From contig CALSNT010000018.1 in assembly GCA_943787785.1 (NCBI GenBank), forward strand, positions 62,001-126,000: 64,000 nucleotides of DNA, written 5' to 3'. This document shows positions 1-8,968 of the stretch, piece by piece. The position numbers and the translations under genes are program-made. The DNA comes from an uncultured Paracoccaceae bacterium. Its GTDB lineage: Bacteria > Pseudomonadota > Alphaproteobacteria > Rhodobacterales > Rhodobacteraceae. Position 1 is the first letter of the stretch, and each line of letters opens with the position of its first letter. The notes beneath the pieces were generated by a model. It had not been told where the DNA came from, made no database searches, and saw only the letters and a list, made by a program, of their open reading frames with translations.

Positions 1-9
1 ATAATTAAA

Positions 10-22
10 TATACAACGTATA
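10..22. promoter_or_regulatory. Imperfect palindrome upstream of the TetR gene
   Basis: The sequence TATAC-AAC-GTATA forms two inverted 5-bp arms around 3 bases, in an AT-rich stretch about 30 bp before the TetR start codon. TetR-family proteins usually bind such palindromes near their own promoters, so this is a reasonable autoregulatory operator candidate. The window begins here, so the promoter may be incomplete. Confidence 0.35.
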
Positions 23-51
23 ATTACCCGCTCTGATCGTAGGCTTGGAAA

Positions 52-693
52 ATGGTAGAAAGATCGGCAAAACGCCGCGACCTGACGCTGGACAAAGTGG
101 TTGAGGCCGCCCTGGCGATCCTGCGCACCGAAGATGAGGCCGCGCTGACCATGCGGCGCGTGGCGCGTGATCTGGGTGTCACGCCGATGGCGCTCTATCA
201 TCACCTACCGGACAAGGACGCATTGTTGAACGCCGCTGTGGATCAGGTGTTTCTGGATGCGGCGCGGGCCGCCGCACCGCAGGAGATGGATTGGCGGGAT
301 GAGCTCAGCTGGTTCATGAGCGAGGTCCGCGATCCACTGGTCGCCAGTCCCGGCATAGGGCAGGTTTTCGTGCGCCAACCGGTTCTCGGCCCTGGTACGG
401 CGCTGACCACCGAACGGATGTTCCGCCTGTTGCGGGCGGGCGGTGTGACCGGTGATGCGCTGGCGGAAGCGGTGGATTCGATCACATTGTTGACCATCGG
501 ATCAATTGCCAACGAAATCTCACGCCCCGCCGAAGTGCGTCTGCAATTGCCGGGGTTTTTAGAGGCCCCCGAAGTCTTGCCAGACCACATTGACACCTAT
601 GCCCGTCGCGATGGACGCGCCCGTTATTTGCAGGCCCTGACCTGGCTGATGGATGGAATCGAAACCAAAGCGGGGATCAGCCCAAACGGCTGA
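52..693 (+). CDS. TetR/AcrR family transcriptional regulator
   Basis: A 213-aa one-domain repressor. The N-terminal third (about residues 10-55) is a TetR helix-turn-helix with the typical ...MRRVARDLGVTPMALYHHL... recognition helix followed by DKDALL; the rest is an all-helical ligand-binding domain of the TetR C-terminal type. It is the only regulator beside the deacetylase and TRAP genes and converges on them, its last 17 bases overlapping the 3' end of the deacetylase gene on the other strand. It may control the TRAP locus, but nothing in the sequence proves that. The effector is unknown. A 13-bp palindrome lies just upstream. Confidence 0.9.
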   Translation: MVERSAKRRDLTLDKVVEAALAILRTEDEAALTMRRVARDLGVTPMALYHHLPDKDALLNAAVDQVFLDAARAAAPQEMDWRDELSWFMSEVRDPLVASPGIGQVFVRQPVLGPGTALTTERMFRLLRAGGVTGDALAEAVDSITLLTIGSIANEISRPAEVRLQLPGFLEAPEVLPDHIDTYARRDGRARYLQALTWLMDGIETKAGISPNG

Positions 694-1555
694 GTTCACT
701 ACGATACCAATCGCCAATCTCGGCGCCGGTCATCCAGGCAACTTGGTCGTGGCCTTTCACATAATCCAGAAGCTCCTCCAGATACCGGATTCGATGTGGA
801 ACCCCCGTGATGTAGGGGTGAACCGAGATCGCCATAACGCGCGCATTATCGACCCCTTCGGCATAGAGGCGATCAAACTGGTCGCGACCCCGGTTCAGGA
901 ACTCAGGGGCCGGGTGGCCTTGCAGCGCGTGCACCGCAATGTCGTTGTTTTCAACCGTATAGGGCAGCGTGGTGACCGGGCCTGAGGGCGTTTGGATCGT
1001 TTCGGGCAGGTCGTCGATCACCCAGTTGGCGACGTTCTTCACGCCATTGGTCGCCAGCAGGTCGAGCGTTTCATCCGTCTCGGTCAGGCCAGGGCTTTCC
1101 CAGCTGACAGGACGGGTGCCGCAAAACGCCTCGATAGTATCCTGGGCGCGCGCAATTTCGCCCGCCTGATCGTCCAGCTTGTGCATCGGACCCTGAATAT
1201 GTCCGTGGCCCATAAACTCCCACCCCGCGTCGCGACCTGCGGCAGCGACGCGCGGATATTCGGTGCAGACCGAGCCGTTGATGGCGAAAGTCACGGGGAT
1301 ATCGCGAGCGGTCATGGCGGCGTGCTGACGCCAGAAACCGGCGCGCATGCCGTATTCGTGCCAGCTCCAATTCGGGACGTCCGGCATCAGCGGCTGGCCC
1401 ATCGGCGGCGGCAATACAGTGCGCGGCATCGGGCGCGCCATCGACCAATGTTCGACATTGACGATGACCCAGACCGCCACGCGGGCGTTTCCGGGCAGGG
1501 TCAGGCGGGGCCGGTCGGGCGCGGCCTGATAAGGAACTCGGTCAGATAACAGCAT
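677..1555 (-). CDS. Polysaccharide deacetylase / PuuE-allantoinase-like hydrolase
   Basis: A 292-aa NodB-homology type TIM-barrel hydrolase. Visible family marks are the ITFAINGSVC strand, the MGHGHIQGPM metal-binding His motif (around residues 135-145) and a late ISVHPYITGVPHR segment. In this branch (the PuuE and cytosine-deaminase-like polysaccharide deacetylases) substrates are often small amides such as allantoin rather than chitin. There is no signal peptide, so it is cytoplasmic. It follows the TRAP binding-protein gene by 39 bp on the same strand, which suggests that it acts on the compound imported by that transporter. The exact reaction is not known. Confidence 0.8.
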   Translation of the reverse strand: MLLSDRVPYQAAPDRPRLTLPGNARVAVWVIVNVEHWSMARPMPRTVLPPPMGQPLMPDVPNWSWHEYGMRAGFWRQHAAMTARDIPVTFAINGSVCTEYPRVAAAGRDAGWEFMGHGHIQGPMHKLDDQAGEIARAQDTIEAFCGTRPVSWESPGLTETDETLDLLATNGVKNVANWVIDDLPETIQTPSGPVTTLPYTVENNDIAVHALQGHPAPEFLNRGRDQFDRLYAEGVDNARVMAISVHPYITGVPHRIRYLEELLDYVKGHDQVAWMTGAEIGDWYRSELSRLG

Positions 1556-1594
1556 GGGGCGTGGGGCACCCGGTGTGGGTGCCCCTGTCCGATC

Positions 1595-2668
1595 TTATTC
1601 GATGACGTAGTCGACAGGCATATCGTACCCAGCGTCCGCCACGGCAGCGAGGTAGGCTTTCATCACCTCGGACCCCGGCATGCCGCGACCATCGGCGTCC
1701 TTGGCCTGCTGGTTCGAGAAGCTCGCGAGGCTTTCAGCCCAACCCGCGCGCGCCTCTTCCGGCAACGTCTTGATGTTGGCGCCGACTTCTTCGAGGCCCT
1801 TCAGGCCGCTTTCCTGACGCGCGTTCAATGAACCACCGGCCTGATCTTCATAGGCGCGGCCCACTTCCATCAGGATGGTCTGCACCTCCGGCGGCATCCG
1901 GTCAAAGCTGCGCTGGTTCATGGTCAAGGCGTTCACGCCCATCGCGCCGAACCCGATCAGCGTATAATTTGGCGATGGCTCATAGAATTTGAAACCTAGG
2001 TAGGCCGACGGGAACATCAACCAGCCGTTGTAGACGCCGGTCTGCAGGCTGAGATAGCCGTCTGGCAGGGTCGATTGGACCGGCACCGCGCCAGCAAATT
2101 CCAGCCAAGGCAGGTTCGGACCTGCGCCGCCAACTTTCACGCCTTTCAGATCTTCGACCGTGTCCCACGGGTCCGTCGTTCCAAGATGGTAGTTGTCCCA
2201 ACCGTGCAGGCCGAGCAGCACCTGGCCATACTCGCTGGTGAATTGTTCGGTCAGCCATGGCACCGCGTCATAGGTCGCGCGGACCGCGTCCATGGCTTGG
2301 TCGCTGTCTTGCGGGCCAAATGGCGCGTAATAAGGGAAGTTGTGCAGGAACAGCTTGGCCGGCTCAAAGCAGATGCAGTAGCTACCGATGTCGAGGATGC
2401 CGTTCTGCACCGACTCGAGCGTTTCGGCGACCCCGGCGATGGCCCCGCCATAACCTTCGACGAACTCAATCTCGTGCTCGGTTTCTTCGGCGACGCGGCG
2501 CTTCACTTCGGGGACGAAGAAATTCGCGGTGTCCGCAACATAGACGGCCGGGCCGTTCGGGTGACCGGAGCCGATGCGCAGCGTGAAGGTCTCGGCCAGC
2601 GCGGTGGTCGCGCCAAAACCAGCGATTGCGGTGGCCAGCGCCACTTTACCGAGGGTTGTCGATTTCAT
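1595..2668 (-). CDS. TRAP transporter periplasmic solute-binding protein (DctP family)
   Basis: A 357-aa DctP-type extracytoplasmic receptor for a tripartite ATP-independent periplasmic transporter. The N-terminus (MKSTTLGKVALATAIAG, ending near ALAETF) is a Sec signal peptide; the body has the TRAP binding-protein fold, with a typical C-terminal region ending DMPVDYVIE. An upstream ATG at 2674 abuts the GGGAGG ribosome site, so the ATG at 2668, with about 7 bases of spacing, is the better start. It is divergent from the membrane subunit genes across a 213-bp region carrying a perfect inverted repeat. Ligands of this family are usually organic acids; the ligand here is unknown. Confidence 0.9.
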   Translation of the reverse strand: MKSTTLGKVALATAIAGFGATTALAETFTLRIGSGHPNGPAVYVADTANFFVPEVKRRVAEETEHEIEFVEGYGGAIAGVAETLESVQNGILDIGSYCICFEPAKLFLHNFPYYAPFGPQDSDQAMDAVRATYDAVPWLTEQFTSEYGQVLLGLHGWDNYHLGTTDPWDTVEDLKGVKVGGAGPNLPWLEFAGAVPVQSTLPDGYLSLQTGVYNGWLMFPSAYLGFKFYEPSPNYTLIGFGAMGVNALTMNQRSFDRMPPEVQTILMEVGRAYEDQAGGSLNARQESGLKGLEEVGANIKTLPEEARAGWAESLASFSNQQAKDADGRGMPGSEVMKAYLAAVADAGYDMPVDYVIE

Positions 2669-2732
2669 TGTCATCCTCCCAGATGGTTGTTGCGCGCGTT
2701 GCTATTTTGTTGGCGCGCCGAAGATCGGTGCC

Positions 2733-2750
2733 GTTTATCGCACGATAAAC
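2733..2750. promoter_or_regulatory. Perfect inverted repeat in the divergent TRAP promoter region
   Basis: GTTTATCG-CA-CGATAAAC is a perfect 8+2+8 palindrome lying between the divergent dctP-like and dctQ-like genes. Its size and position suit the operator of a dimeric repressor controlling both directions. The nearby TetR protein is a candidate binder, but this is inference. Confidence 0.5.
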
Positions 2751-2881
2751 AGTCGCCTTATCTCCCCACAGATTAGGGATTCGGTCAAGGGTTGGCGGTG
2801 GAACGCTTCGCTTATTTATCGGTCGCTAACTTTTGCGGCTTGACCGCTTCGGGTCAGACAGTAGCGTGGCAGGAACGTCAA

Positions 2882-3421
2882 ATGTGGGGGGGCATCTTGG
2901 GCGCAGCTGTAAAACTTGCACGGTCGATTCATCTGGTCAGCGCCTTCTGGACGCTGGGTCTGGCCATCGTGATCATGATCGACGTGCTGGGGCGCAGTCT
3001 GTTTGCGACGCCCTTGCCCGGCACCAAGGAAATCCTGCAGAACTCGGTCGTTTCGATTACCTTCCTGCAACTGCCGCTGGCGATCTATTCGGGCTCGCAA
3101 CTCAGAACCTCGATCTTCGTTGATGCGATGCCGCCGTTCGGCAAGAAACTACTGCGCACATTCGCTGGTATCCTGGGTGTGGCACTGTTCATCGGCCTGG
3201 TCCTCAGCACCTGGCAGCCGTTTCTGGATGCCTACCGGATTGGCGAGTATGAGGGTGAGGGCGCGTTGCGGGTACCGACCTGGCCGGTGCGCGGCGCGGT
3301 TCTGGTGACCTCAGTATTCGGGATTTTCGCCTATCTGGCGATGATCATCCTCGACTGGCAGGACAAGCTGAACGTGGATTTGTCTGCCCCCGGTAGTTTC
3401 CTCGACCAAGGGGCGGACTAG
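2882..3421 (+). CDS. TRAP transporter small permease (DctQ family)
   Basis: A 179-aa four-helix membrane protein. Hydrophobic segments lie around residues 15-35, 52-70, 90-112 and 135-155, and the loop after helix 1 has the DctQ-like DVLGRSLF...PGTKEI pattern. The frame is open from 2792, but the ATG at 2882 gives the normal family length and begins just before the first helix. The stop is 4 bases before the DctM gene, so the two subunits are co-translated. DctQ partners the large subunit to form the sodium-coupled importer served by the DctP protein encoded on the other strand. Confidence 0.88.
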   Translation: MWGGILGAAVKLARSIHLVSAFWTLGLAIVIMIDVLGRSLFATPLPGTKEILQNSVVSITFLQLPLAIYSGSQLRTSIFVDAMPPFGKKLLRTFAGILGVALFIGLVLSTWQPFLDAYRIGEYEGEGALRVPTWPVRGAVLVTSVFGIFAYLAMIILDWQDKLNVDLSAPGSFLDQGAD

Positions 3422-3425
3422 GGTC

Positions 3426-4742
3426 ATGGGCGGCGATATCGCACTCTATATGCTGGGTCTGCTGATCGTGTTCATCCTGATGGGTGTGCATATCGGTGTG
3501 GCACTGGCGATTTGCTCGGCCCTTGGTGTCTGGCTGATGGTCGGGTTCCTCGACACCGCGCTGTCGATCCTGGGCAACACCGCATACGAGGCGGTTCGAA
3601 AGGACGTCTTCGCGGTTATCCCGCTATTCGTTTTGATGGGCGATTTCATCGGGCGAAGCGGGGCGGCCGGCGATCTGTACCGAATTTGCGACCGGACGCT
3701 GAAGCGCCTGCCGGGACGGCTGGCGATTGCGACCATCGCGGGCAACACCGTTTTCGCCGCCGTGACAGGCGTGTCCATTGCCAGCGCGGCGGCGTTTTCG
3801 CGGATTGCCTATCCTGAGATGAAGAAGGTTGGCTATAAGCAGACCTTTGCCTTGGGCGCAGTGGCAGGCTCGGCCTGTCTGGGGATGCTGATCCCGCCGT
3901 CGATCCTGCTTATCGTCTGGGCGGTGTTGACCGAGATGAGCATCGGCGCGTTGTTTATCGCCGGGTTGCTGCCGGGCATCCTGCTGGCCCTGTTGTTTGC
4001 CGGTTACGTCATCATCGCTGCGGCCCGAAACCCCGCGATCGCACCGCCCTTCGAAGAAGCACTGGTGCCGTTGACGAAGGACGAAATGCGTTCGGAACTG
4101 ATCGGCGGACTGGGCATCCTGGGCCTTGTGCTACTCGTCATTGGCGGCATCTGGACCGGCGCCTTTACCCCGACCGAGGCCGCCGGGTTCGGCGCCATCG
4201 GGGCGCTGATCATCGGCGTCGTCAAAGGCATGCGCTGGCGCGATATTGTCGAGGCGATCTTTCAAGCGGGCCGGACCACCGCGCCGATCATGTTCCTGCT
4301 GATCACGGCGCAGATGTATTCCAAACTGCTCGCCTTCGGCGGAGCAGTGAATTACATCCAGGGACTGTTTTTGGGCCTCGGCGCAGATCCGTGGGTGATC
4401 ATTGCGATGATGATCGCGGTCTGGATTATTCTTGGGATGCTGATCGACAGCGTTTCGATCATTCTGCTGACGGTGCCGATATTCTCACCCATCGCAATGG
4501 CATTGGGCTTCGATCCACTGGCCTTCGCGATTTTCGGGATTCTGGTGATCGAGGCTGGCCTGCTGACCCCGCCTTTCGGGTTACTGGTCTATACCGTGAA
4601 AGGCTCGGTCCCCGATCCGAGCGTCACGCTTGGGCAGATCTTCGCAGGGTCGACCCCGTACTTCCTATTGATCCTATTGGCCGCATTGATCGTGCTGCTG
4701 GTACCGTGGCTGTCCAACTGGCTGCCGACACTGATGCTGTAG
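3426..4742 (+). CDS. TRAP transporter large permease (DctM family)
   Basis: A 438-aa polytopic inner-membrane protein with about a dozen hydrophobic segments. It carries the conserved DctM blocks: the early MGVHIGVAL helix, the AGNTVFAAVTGVSIASAAAF hairpin and the GSACLGMLIPPSI loop, each with an equivalent in the second half. It is the ion-translocating subunit, moving solute with sodium ions. It follows the small permease immediately. Just beyond its stop is a GC-rich stem-loop (4747-4769) that probably ends the transcript. Confidence 0.92.
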   Translation: MGGDIALYMLGLLIVFILMGVHIGVALAICSALGVWLMVGFLDTALSILGNTAYEAVRKDVFAVIPLFVLMGDFIGRSGAAGDLYRICDRTLKRLPGRLAIATIAGNTVFAAVTGVSIASAAAFSRIAYPEMKKVGYKQTFALGAVAGSACLGMLIPPSILLIVWAVLTEMSIGALFIAGLLPGILLALLFAGYVIIAAARNPAIAPPFEEALVPLTKDEMRSELIGGLGILGLVLLVIGGIWTGAFTPTEAAGFGAIGALIIGVVKGMRWRDIVEAIFQAGRTTAPIMFLLITAQMYSKLLAFGGAVNYIQGLFLGLGADPWVIIAMMIAVWIILGMLIDSVSIILLTVPIFSPIAMALGFDPLAFAIFGILVIEAGLLTPPFGLLVYTVKGSVPDPSVTLGQIFAGSTPYFLLILLAALIVLLVPWLSNWLPTLML

Positions 4743-4746
4743 GGAA

Positions 4747-4769
4747 ATGGCGCGCTGGGGTAGCGCCAT
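4747..4769 (+). terminator. Stem-loop downstream of the TRAP operon
   Basis: ATGGCGC and GCGCCAT form a 7-bp stem around a 9-base loop 5 bases after the DctM stop codon; the outer bases GGGA and TTCCC may extend the pairing. There is no run of T after it, so it is a weak intrinsic terminator or a 3'-end stabiliser. Confidence 0.4.
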
Positions 4770-4868
4770 GGGGTATTCCCAACCATTCCAGAACGATGCG
4801 ATAATTCGATATTGTTCAGATATATATACAGCATTTCCGACCGATAAGGCCTCGAATGTTCCAGCGCA

Positions 4869-4890
4869 TTCCCCCAAATTTTAGGGGGAA
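4869..4890. repeat. Short inverted repeat before the integrase remnant
   Basis: TTCCCCC and GGGGGAA form a 7-bp stem around AAATTTTA, 17 bases before the integrase start. It may be an integrase arm site, a translation-control hairpin or the end of the TRAP-side unit. The sequence alone does not decide. Confidence 0.3.
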
Positions 4891-4906
4891 CTTATGAGGG
4901 AACAGG

Positions 4907-6105
4907 ATGATGCCCAAAACCGACAAACAGTCTCGCGCGCTCACAGCAGCCTTTGTTGCATCGGTCCGGAACCCAGGCAAATACCACGATGGGAAGGGGA
5001 TGGGCTTATTCTTGCTTGTTAAGCCCAGTGGCGCACGTTCTTGGGTTCAGCGTGTGACAATAAGGGGTAAGCGTCGAGACATTGGCCTTGGTAGCCCGCC
5101 GGTGGTCACACTGGCAGAGGCCCGGGAGGTGGCGATGGACAACAAGCGATTGGCGCGAAGCGGTGAAGACCCGCTTGCGGTGAGGCAAATGACGCATGCG
5201 GATGCTGACCTTCGAAGAGGCCGCAAGGGAAACTCACAAGGAGCTTTCACCAACTTGGAAGAACTAGAAGGATCGCGACTCCTTCCTGTCCACTTTGCAG
5301 TCCTACATGTTTCCCAGATTTGGGTCGACGCCGTTACCCGATGTGACAGGCGCCGACCTAAGGCAAGCCATACTCGCTGCGCGTCAGAAAGCGCGCGGGT
5401 GTGGCGAAAAAAACAGTCTATCGCACCTCGTTTGTTTTCAGAAGGGGGATTGCCGAGGGCCTTTGCGCAGACAATCCCACAACCTCACAGGCGCTGGCTT
5501 TGCCGCGCAAAAATCGAATGCCAAAGCACCGAAAAGCGCTGCGCTACAACTACCTCACAGCTTGCATCGAAGCGATCAAGGAATCGCGAGCATTGGCTTC
5601 TACAAAGCTGGCATTGGAATTTTTGATCCTGACAGCAAGCCGATCAGGCGAGGTTCGACATGCATTGTGGTCAGAAATCGACCTCGAAGAACGGGTCTGG
5701 ATAGTCCCAGCAGACCGCGCAAAACAGAAACGCCCACATCGCGTGCCATTGAGTGACCGCGCCATGGGTGTTCTGGCTGACGCTGAGACTTTGAAAGACG
5801 GGTCGGGATATGTTTTCCCATCGCTCCGCGCGAATCCGCTTTCAGACATGACTTTGTCAAAGCTGGTCAAAGAACCCAGTTTTGATGCTGACGTGCACGG
5901 ATTTCGAACATCGTTCCGCACCTGGGGCCAAGAGAGAATGAACTTCCCGCGTGAGGTTCTCGAAGCGGCGCTTGGGCACACGCTGGGCGACGCAGCGGAA
6001 CAGGCTTATGCGCGTTCTGACCTGTTCGAAAAGCGTTGCTCAATGATGGGCCGCTGGGCGGAGTTCCTAGAAAATCCTCAGGCGAAGGTCACGAGGGTCG
6101 CATAG
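4907..6105 (+). pseudogene. Tyrosine-type phage/island integrase, decayed
   Basis: The remains of a DUF4102-type tyrosine integrase of about 400 aa. Frame 1 (4907 to about 5215) gives the N-terminal domain, with GKYHDGKGMGLFLLVKPSG and GSPPVVTLAEARE. The core-binding domain then continues in the next frame (about 5216-5398, with a TAG at 5265-5267), and the catalytic domain in the third frame (5401-6105), which has ASRSGEVRHALW with the first catalytic Arg, then HGFRTSFRTW and EAALGHTLGD. Two frameshifts and one stop make it inactive. Such integrases sit at the end of genomic islands; here it marks the left edge of the accessory DNA. No tRNA is visible beside it. Confidence 0.88.
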
Positions 6106-6442
6106 TGTTTGCACCCCGGGCTTTTGATTTTGGACGATCTGACCGGTGCTGTTGAATGGTGGACCGACTTGGCACTTCGGCTCCGGCTACAGCTGCGCCT
6201 ACATCGCGGAGAGAAGCGAGTTCTGAACAAGGCAGGCGGTGGCGTGATCTCGTGCCGCAAGCTCGAGGAGACGGCCTTTCGCTATGAGCACGGCGAACCC
6301 ATCTACCTGAATTGCAGCATCATGTCGTGGTTCTGAGGGTCACGCTTCTGAGCCAACCGACGGGCGCGACGAGATCGCGCTTTGAGTATTCAACCTATCC
6401 GGCCTACCTTGCAGTCGCTACAACGACGCACCGAAACTGATC
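6106..6442. other. Non-coding or decayed stretch after the integrase
   Basis: This 337-bp stretch between the integrase remnant and the next gene fragment has one short open frame (6109-6336) with no recognisable domain and no good ribosome site. I see no RNA gene. It is probably decayed island DNA. Confidence 0.4.
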
Positions 6443-6507
6443 ATGACCATCGACGTGAACCCTGACATCCTCGTATGGGCACGCGAGACCGCCGGTCTCA
6501 GCGTGGC
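6443..6507 (+). pseudogene. Truncated start of an XRE/ImmA-type (toxin-antitoxin-like) gene
   Basis: The first 21 or so codons read MTIDVNPDILVWARETAGLS, which is the usual opening of helix-turn-helix plus ImmA/IrrE peptidase-type proteins found in toxin-antitoxin and phage-regulatory loci. The frame then runs straight into the IS21-type element at 6508 and the rest of the gene is missing. The right flank of the insertion element is an unrelated LysR tail, so the missing part was deleted rather than just displaced. Identification rests on a short segment. Confidence 0.5.
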
Positions 6508-6643
6508 TGTCAACGGCGGCGTAAAAGCCTGCCACTTGGGCGGAGCAAAAGTCGGCCATTTGGTGCCGCGCCTTGGAGCGTGATGCCCTCAAATAGCAAG
6601 CACGTTCCAAGGCGCGTTGGCCGGTAGGCCAACTTGATGGTAG

Positions 6644-7402
6644 CTAGTTTTTCGCGCGCCGTGATTTGCTCTGGTTGAGGCGGTAGCTTTCACCGTTCAT
6701 TTCCAGAATGTTCACGTGATGGGTCAAGCGATCCAGTAATGCACCTGTGAGCCGTTCTGTTCCGAATGTGTCGGTCCATTCTTCGAACGGTAAGTTGCTT
6801 GTGATGAGCGTGGAACCTCGTTCGTAGCGCTGCGAGATCAGCTCAAACAGCAATTCCGCCCCGGTTTTGCTGAGCGGCACAAAACCCAATTCATCAATGA
6901 TCAACAGTTTGACCTTGGCCAGTTGGCGTTGCATTCGCATGAGGCGCTTCTCATCTCGTGCCTCCATCAATTCATGCACCAGAGAGGCGGCAGTGACGAA
7001 GCTGACCGGCATGCCCTTCTGGCAGGCGGCCAGGCCCAGCCCGAGCGCTATATGTGTTTTGCCGGTGCCTGATGGACCAAGTGCAATCACATTCTCTTTG
7101 CGGTCGATCCACTCACAGCGGGCCAGTTCCAGCACCATCATCTTGTTAAGTGATGGGATCGTTTTGAAGTCGAAGCTGTCCAGGCTTTTGATTGCCGGGA
7201 ACTTAGCCGACTTGATCCTACGTTCGACCATCCGTCGTTCGCGATCGATCAGTTCCAGTTCGGTCAGCCGTGCTAGATAGCGCACATGATCCACACCTTC
7301 GGCGGCGCAGATGCGGGCCTGCTTATCATGCTCACGTAGGAACGTGGGCAGTCGCAGGGTTTTGAGATGGTGGGCCAGCAACAGTTCTGGTGCGTCAGTC
7401 AT
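6644..7402 (-). CDS. istB: IS21-family helper ATPase IstB
   Basis: A 252-aa AAA+ ATPase that assists the IstA transposase. The Walker A motif is LGPSGTGKTHIALG (about residues 108-121) and the Walker B is KVKLLIIDELGFVPL. A DnaC-like arginine-rich segment (ERGSTLITSNLPFEEW) follows, then the C-terminal TGALLDRLTHHVNILEMNGESYR block common to IstB. The start codon overlaps the istA stop by 4 bases. The reading frame is intact, but the partner transposase is broken. Confidence 0.93.
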   Translation of the reverse strand: MTDAPELLLAHHLKTLRLPTFLREHDKQARICAAEGVDHVRYLARLTELELIDRERRMVERRIKSAKFPAIKSLDSFDFKTIPSLNKMMVLELARCEWIDRKENVIALGPSGTGKTHIALGLGLAACQKGMPVSFVTAASLVHELMEARDEKRLMRMQRQLAKVKLLIIDELGFVPLSKTGAELLFELISQRYERGSTLITSNLPFEEWTDTFGTERLTGALLDRLTHHVNILEMNGESYRLNQSKSRRAKN

Positions 7403-8913
7403 ACCTCACCACCTGCCAGCAGGCTCATGTAGGACGACGCGGACGTTGTGGCGATATTGGTTCTGGGCAGGAACGGGTAAACATCCAGATCCAGTCTGGG
7501 TGGTCGTCTCTCGACCCGGCAAAGCAACAAGTGTTTGATTGCATCGAAGCTGACAGCCCTCATCCGCAGTGCGTCTTTGATTGCCAGGTGCAAAACCTCC
7601 AGTTCAAAGCGCTCCAGCAGTCGCAGAACCTGAACATATTCTCGCTTTCCGGTTTTGCCTTGTCGGGCTTCCAATAATCGTTGGAGTGTTTTGAACGCGT
7701 CAGGCAAGTCCCAGCCCTGCAAGGGCGCCGCCTGATCGAAGGACATGATCTTGCGCTCGATCAGCGGCAGATAGTGAACCGGATCAAACGCCATGTCGCC
7801 CGTCTCATAGGAGCGCGGATGTTCAGCGATAATCTCTGCCGCGCAGCCGATCACAACACGGTCCACGAAGCCCTTTATCCAAACATCCCGGTGGCCATAG
7901 GCAACAGGCACTGAGTAATCGTTGCTGCGGTAGCGTACTTGGGATGTTGATGTGACCTGGCCGCTTTGCAGATCACAAGCTTCAAAGGGCGCGGCAGGCA
8001 AATGACGCATCGCCGCCAGATCAGCGCCCAACCGTTCACCGATGCTGATCTTGTGACCGCGCAGGATGTCGGCCTGCCGTTTGCGGCATTGTTCTTCAAG
8101 ATAGTCGTTGAACGCATCCCAGTCAGCAAAGCGGGGCATCGGCACCATGAAGTTACGACGGCTATAGCCGACCAAGCCCTCGACCTTGCCTTTATCGTTG
8201 CCCTTGCCGGGACGGCCAAAACGGTCACCGATCACATAATGAGACAGCATCGCGCTGAACCGCTGGGTTCGATCTGGCGGGTGCCGTCCGGCTTGGATCT
8301 TCGCCACAAGGCAGCGGTCATTGTCGTAAAGGACGGAGCGCGGCACCGCGCCGAAAAAGCCAAAGGCATGCACGTGCCCGTCCAGCCAGGCCTCGGTGTT
8401 CGCCGCAGGGTACGCGCGGACGTAGCACGCATCGCTGTGGGGCAAGTCAAAGCGCAAAGAAGTACGCCTTTTGCTCGACACCGCCGATCACAACCAAGCG
8501 CTTCGCCAAAGTCGGCCTGGCCGTGCCCCGGCGGATGGCTCAGCGGGACAAACATCTCCCGTGAACCGGAGCGCTTCCTCGGCCCGGACGTAGTCTTTGA
8601 CAATCGTGTAGCCGCCACCGAACCCACACTCGTCGCGCAGCCGCTCAAAGATCCGCTTCGCCGTATGGCGCTGCTTGCGCGGACGGGTCTTGTCTTCCGC
8701 AAGCCATTGGTCGATCTGACCCGTATAAGGATCAAGCCTGGGACGCCTGATCGGCGCCGTTCGCCGATATCCGGGCGGCTCAGAATACGCCAACATCTTC
8801 GAAACACTGTCCCGGCTGATCCCAAAATCCCGGGCAATCTGACGCCCACTCAACCCTTCCTCAAAGTGAGCGTGACGAACCTTCAAATACAAATCCACGG
8901 TGAATATCCCCAA
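7399..8913 (-). pseudogene. istA: IS21-family transposase IstA, frameshifted
   Basis: The N-terminal part (from 8913) has a helix-turn-helix (GLSGRQIARDFGISRDSVSKML). The C-terminal part (8481-7399) has the DDE-domain sequence SVLYDNDRCLVAKI and the GRPGKGNDKGKVEGLVGYSRRN block. The segment between, about 8490-8585, which should read REMFVPLSHPPGHGQADFGEAL, lies in another frame. I count at least three single-base indels (near 8575, in a GCGCTTGG context near 8505, and in GCGCTTTG near 8477). The element is therefore unlikely to transpose by itself. Two indels lie beside short homopolymers, so sequencing error should be excluded first. Confidence 0.85.
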
Positions 8914-8968
8914 GCCCTCCCATCAGATGAAAGGGCAAAAGTGGCCGACTTTTACGCCGCCCGCGACA

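Larger units (their letters stand above)
6508..8968 (-). mobile_element. IS21-family insertion sequence, about 2.46 kb
   Basis: The left end begins TGTCAACGGCGGCGTAAAAG and the right end, read inward on the other strand, begins TGTCGCGGGCGGCGTAAAAG; both go on to an AAAGTCGGCCA-type segment. These are typical IS21 terminal and subterminal repeats. Inside, on the minus strand, are istA (frameshifted) and istB, overlapping by 4 bases. No target duplication is apparent (left flank GCGTGGC, right flank GCACTGTG), and the two flanks belong to different genes, so the insertion was followed by deletion or recombination. Confidence 0.88.

Noticed and set aside
243-596. Minus-strand open frame inside the TetR gene
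   Set aside because: It is a codon-shadow of a clear TetR protein, with Ser/Arg-rich composition and no domain.
4743-4906. tRNA or tmRNA attachment site before the integrase
   Set aside because: I found no cloverleaf or TTCGAAT-type T arm here, and no copy of the tRNA-Ser 3' end.
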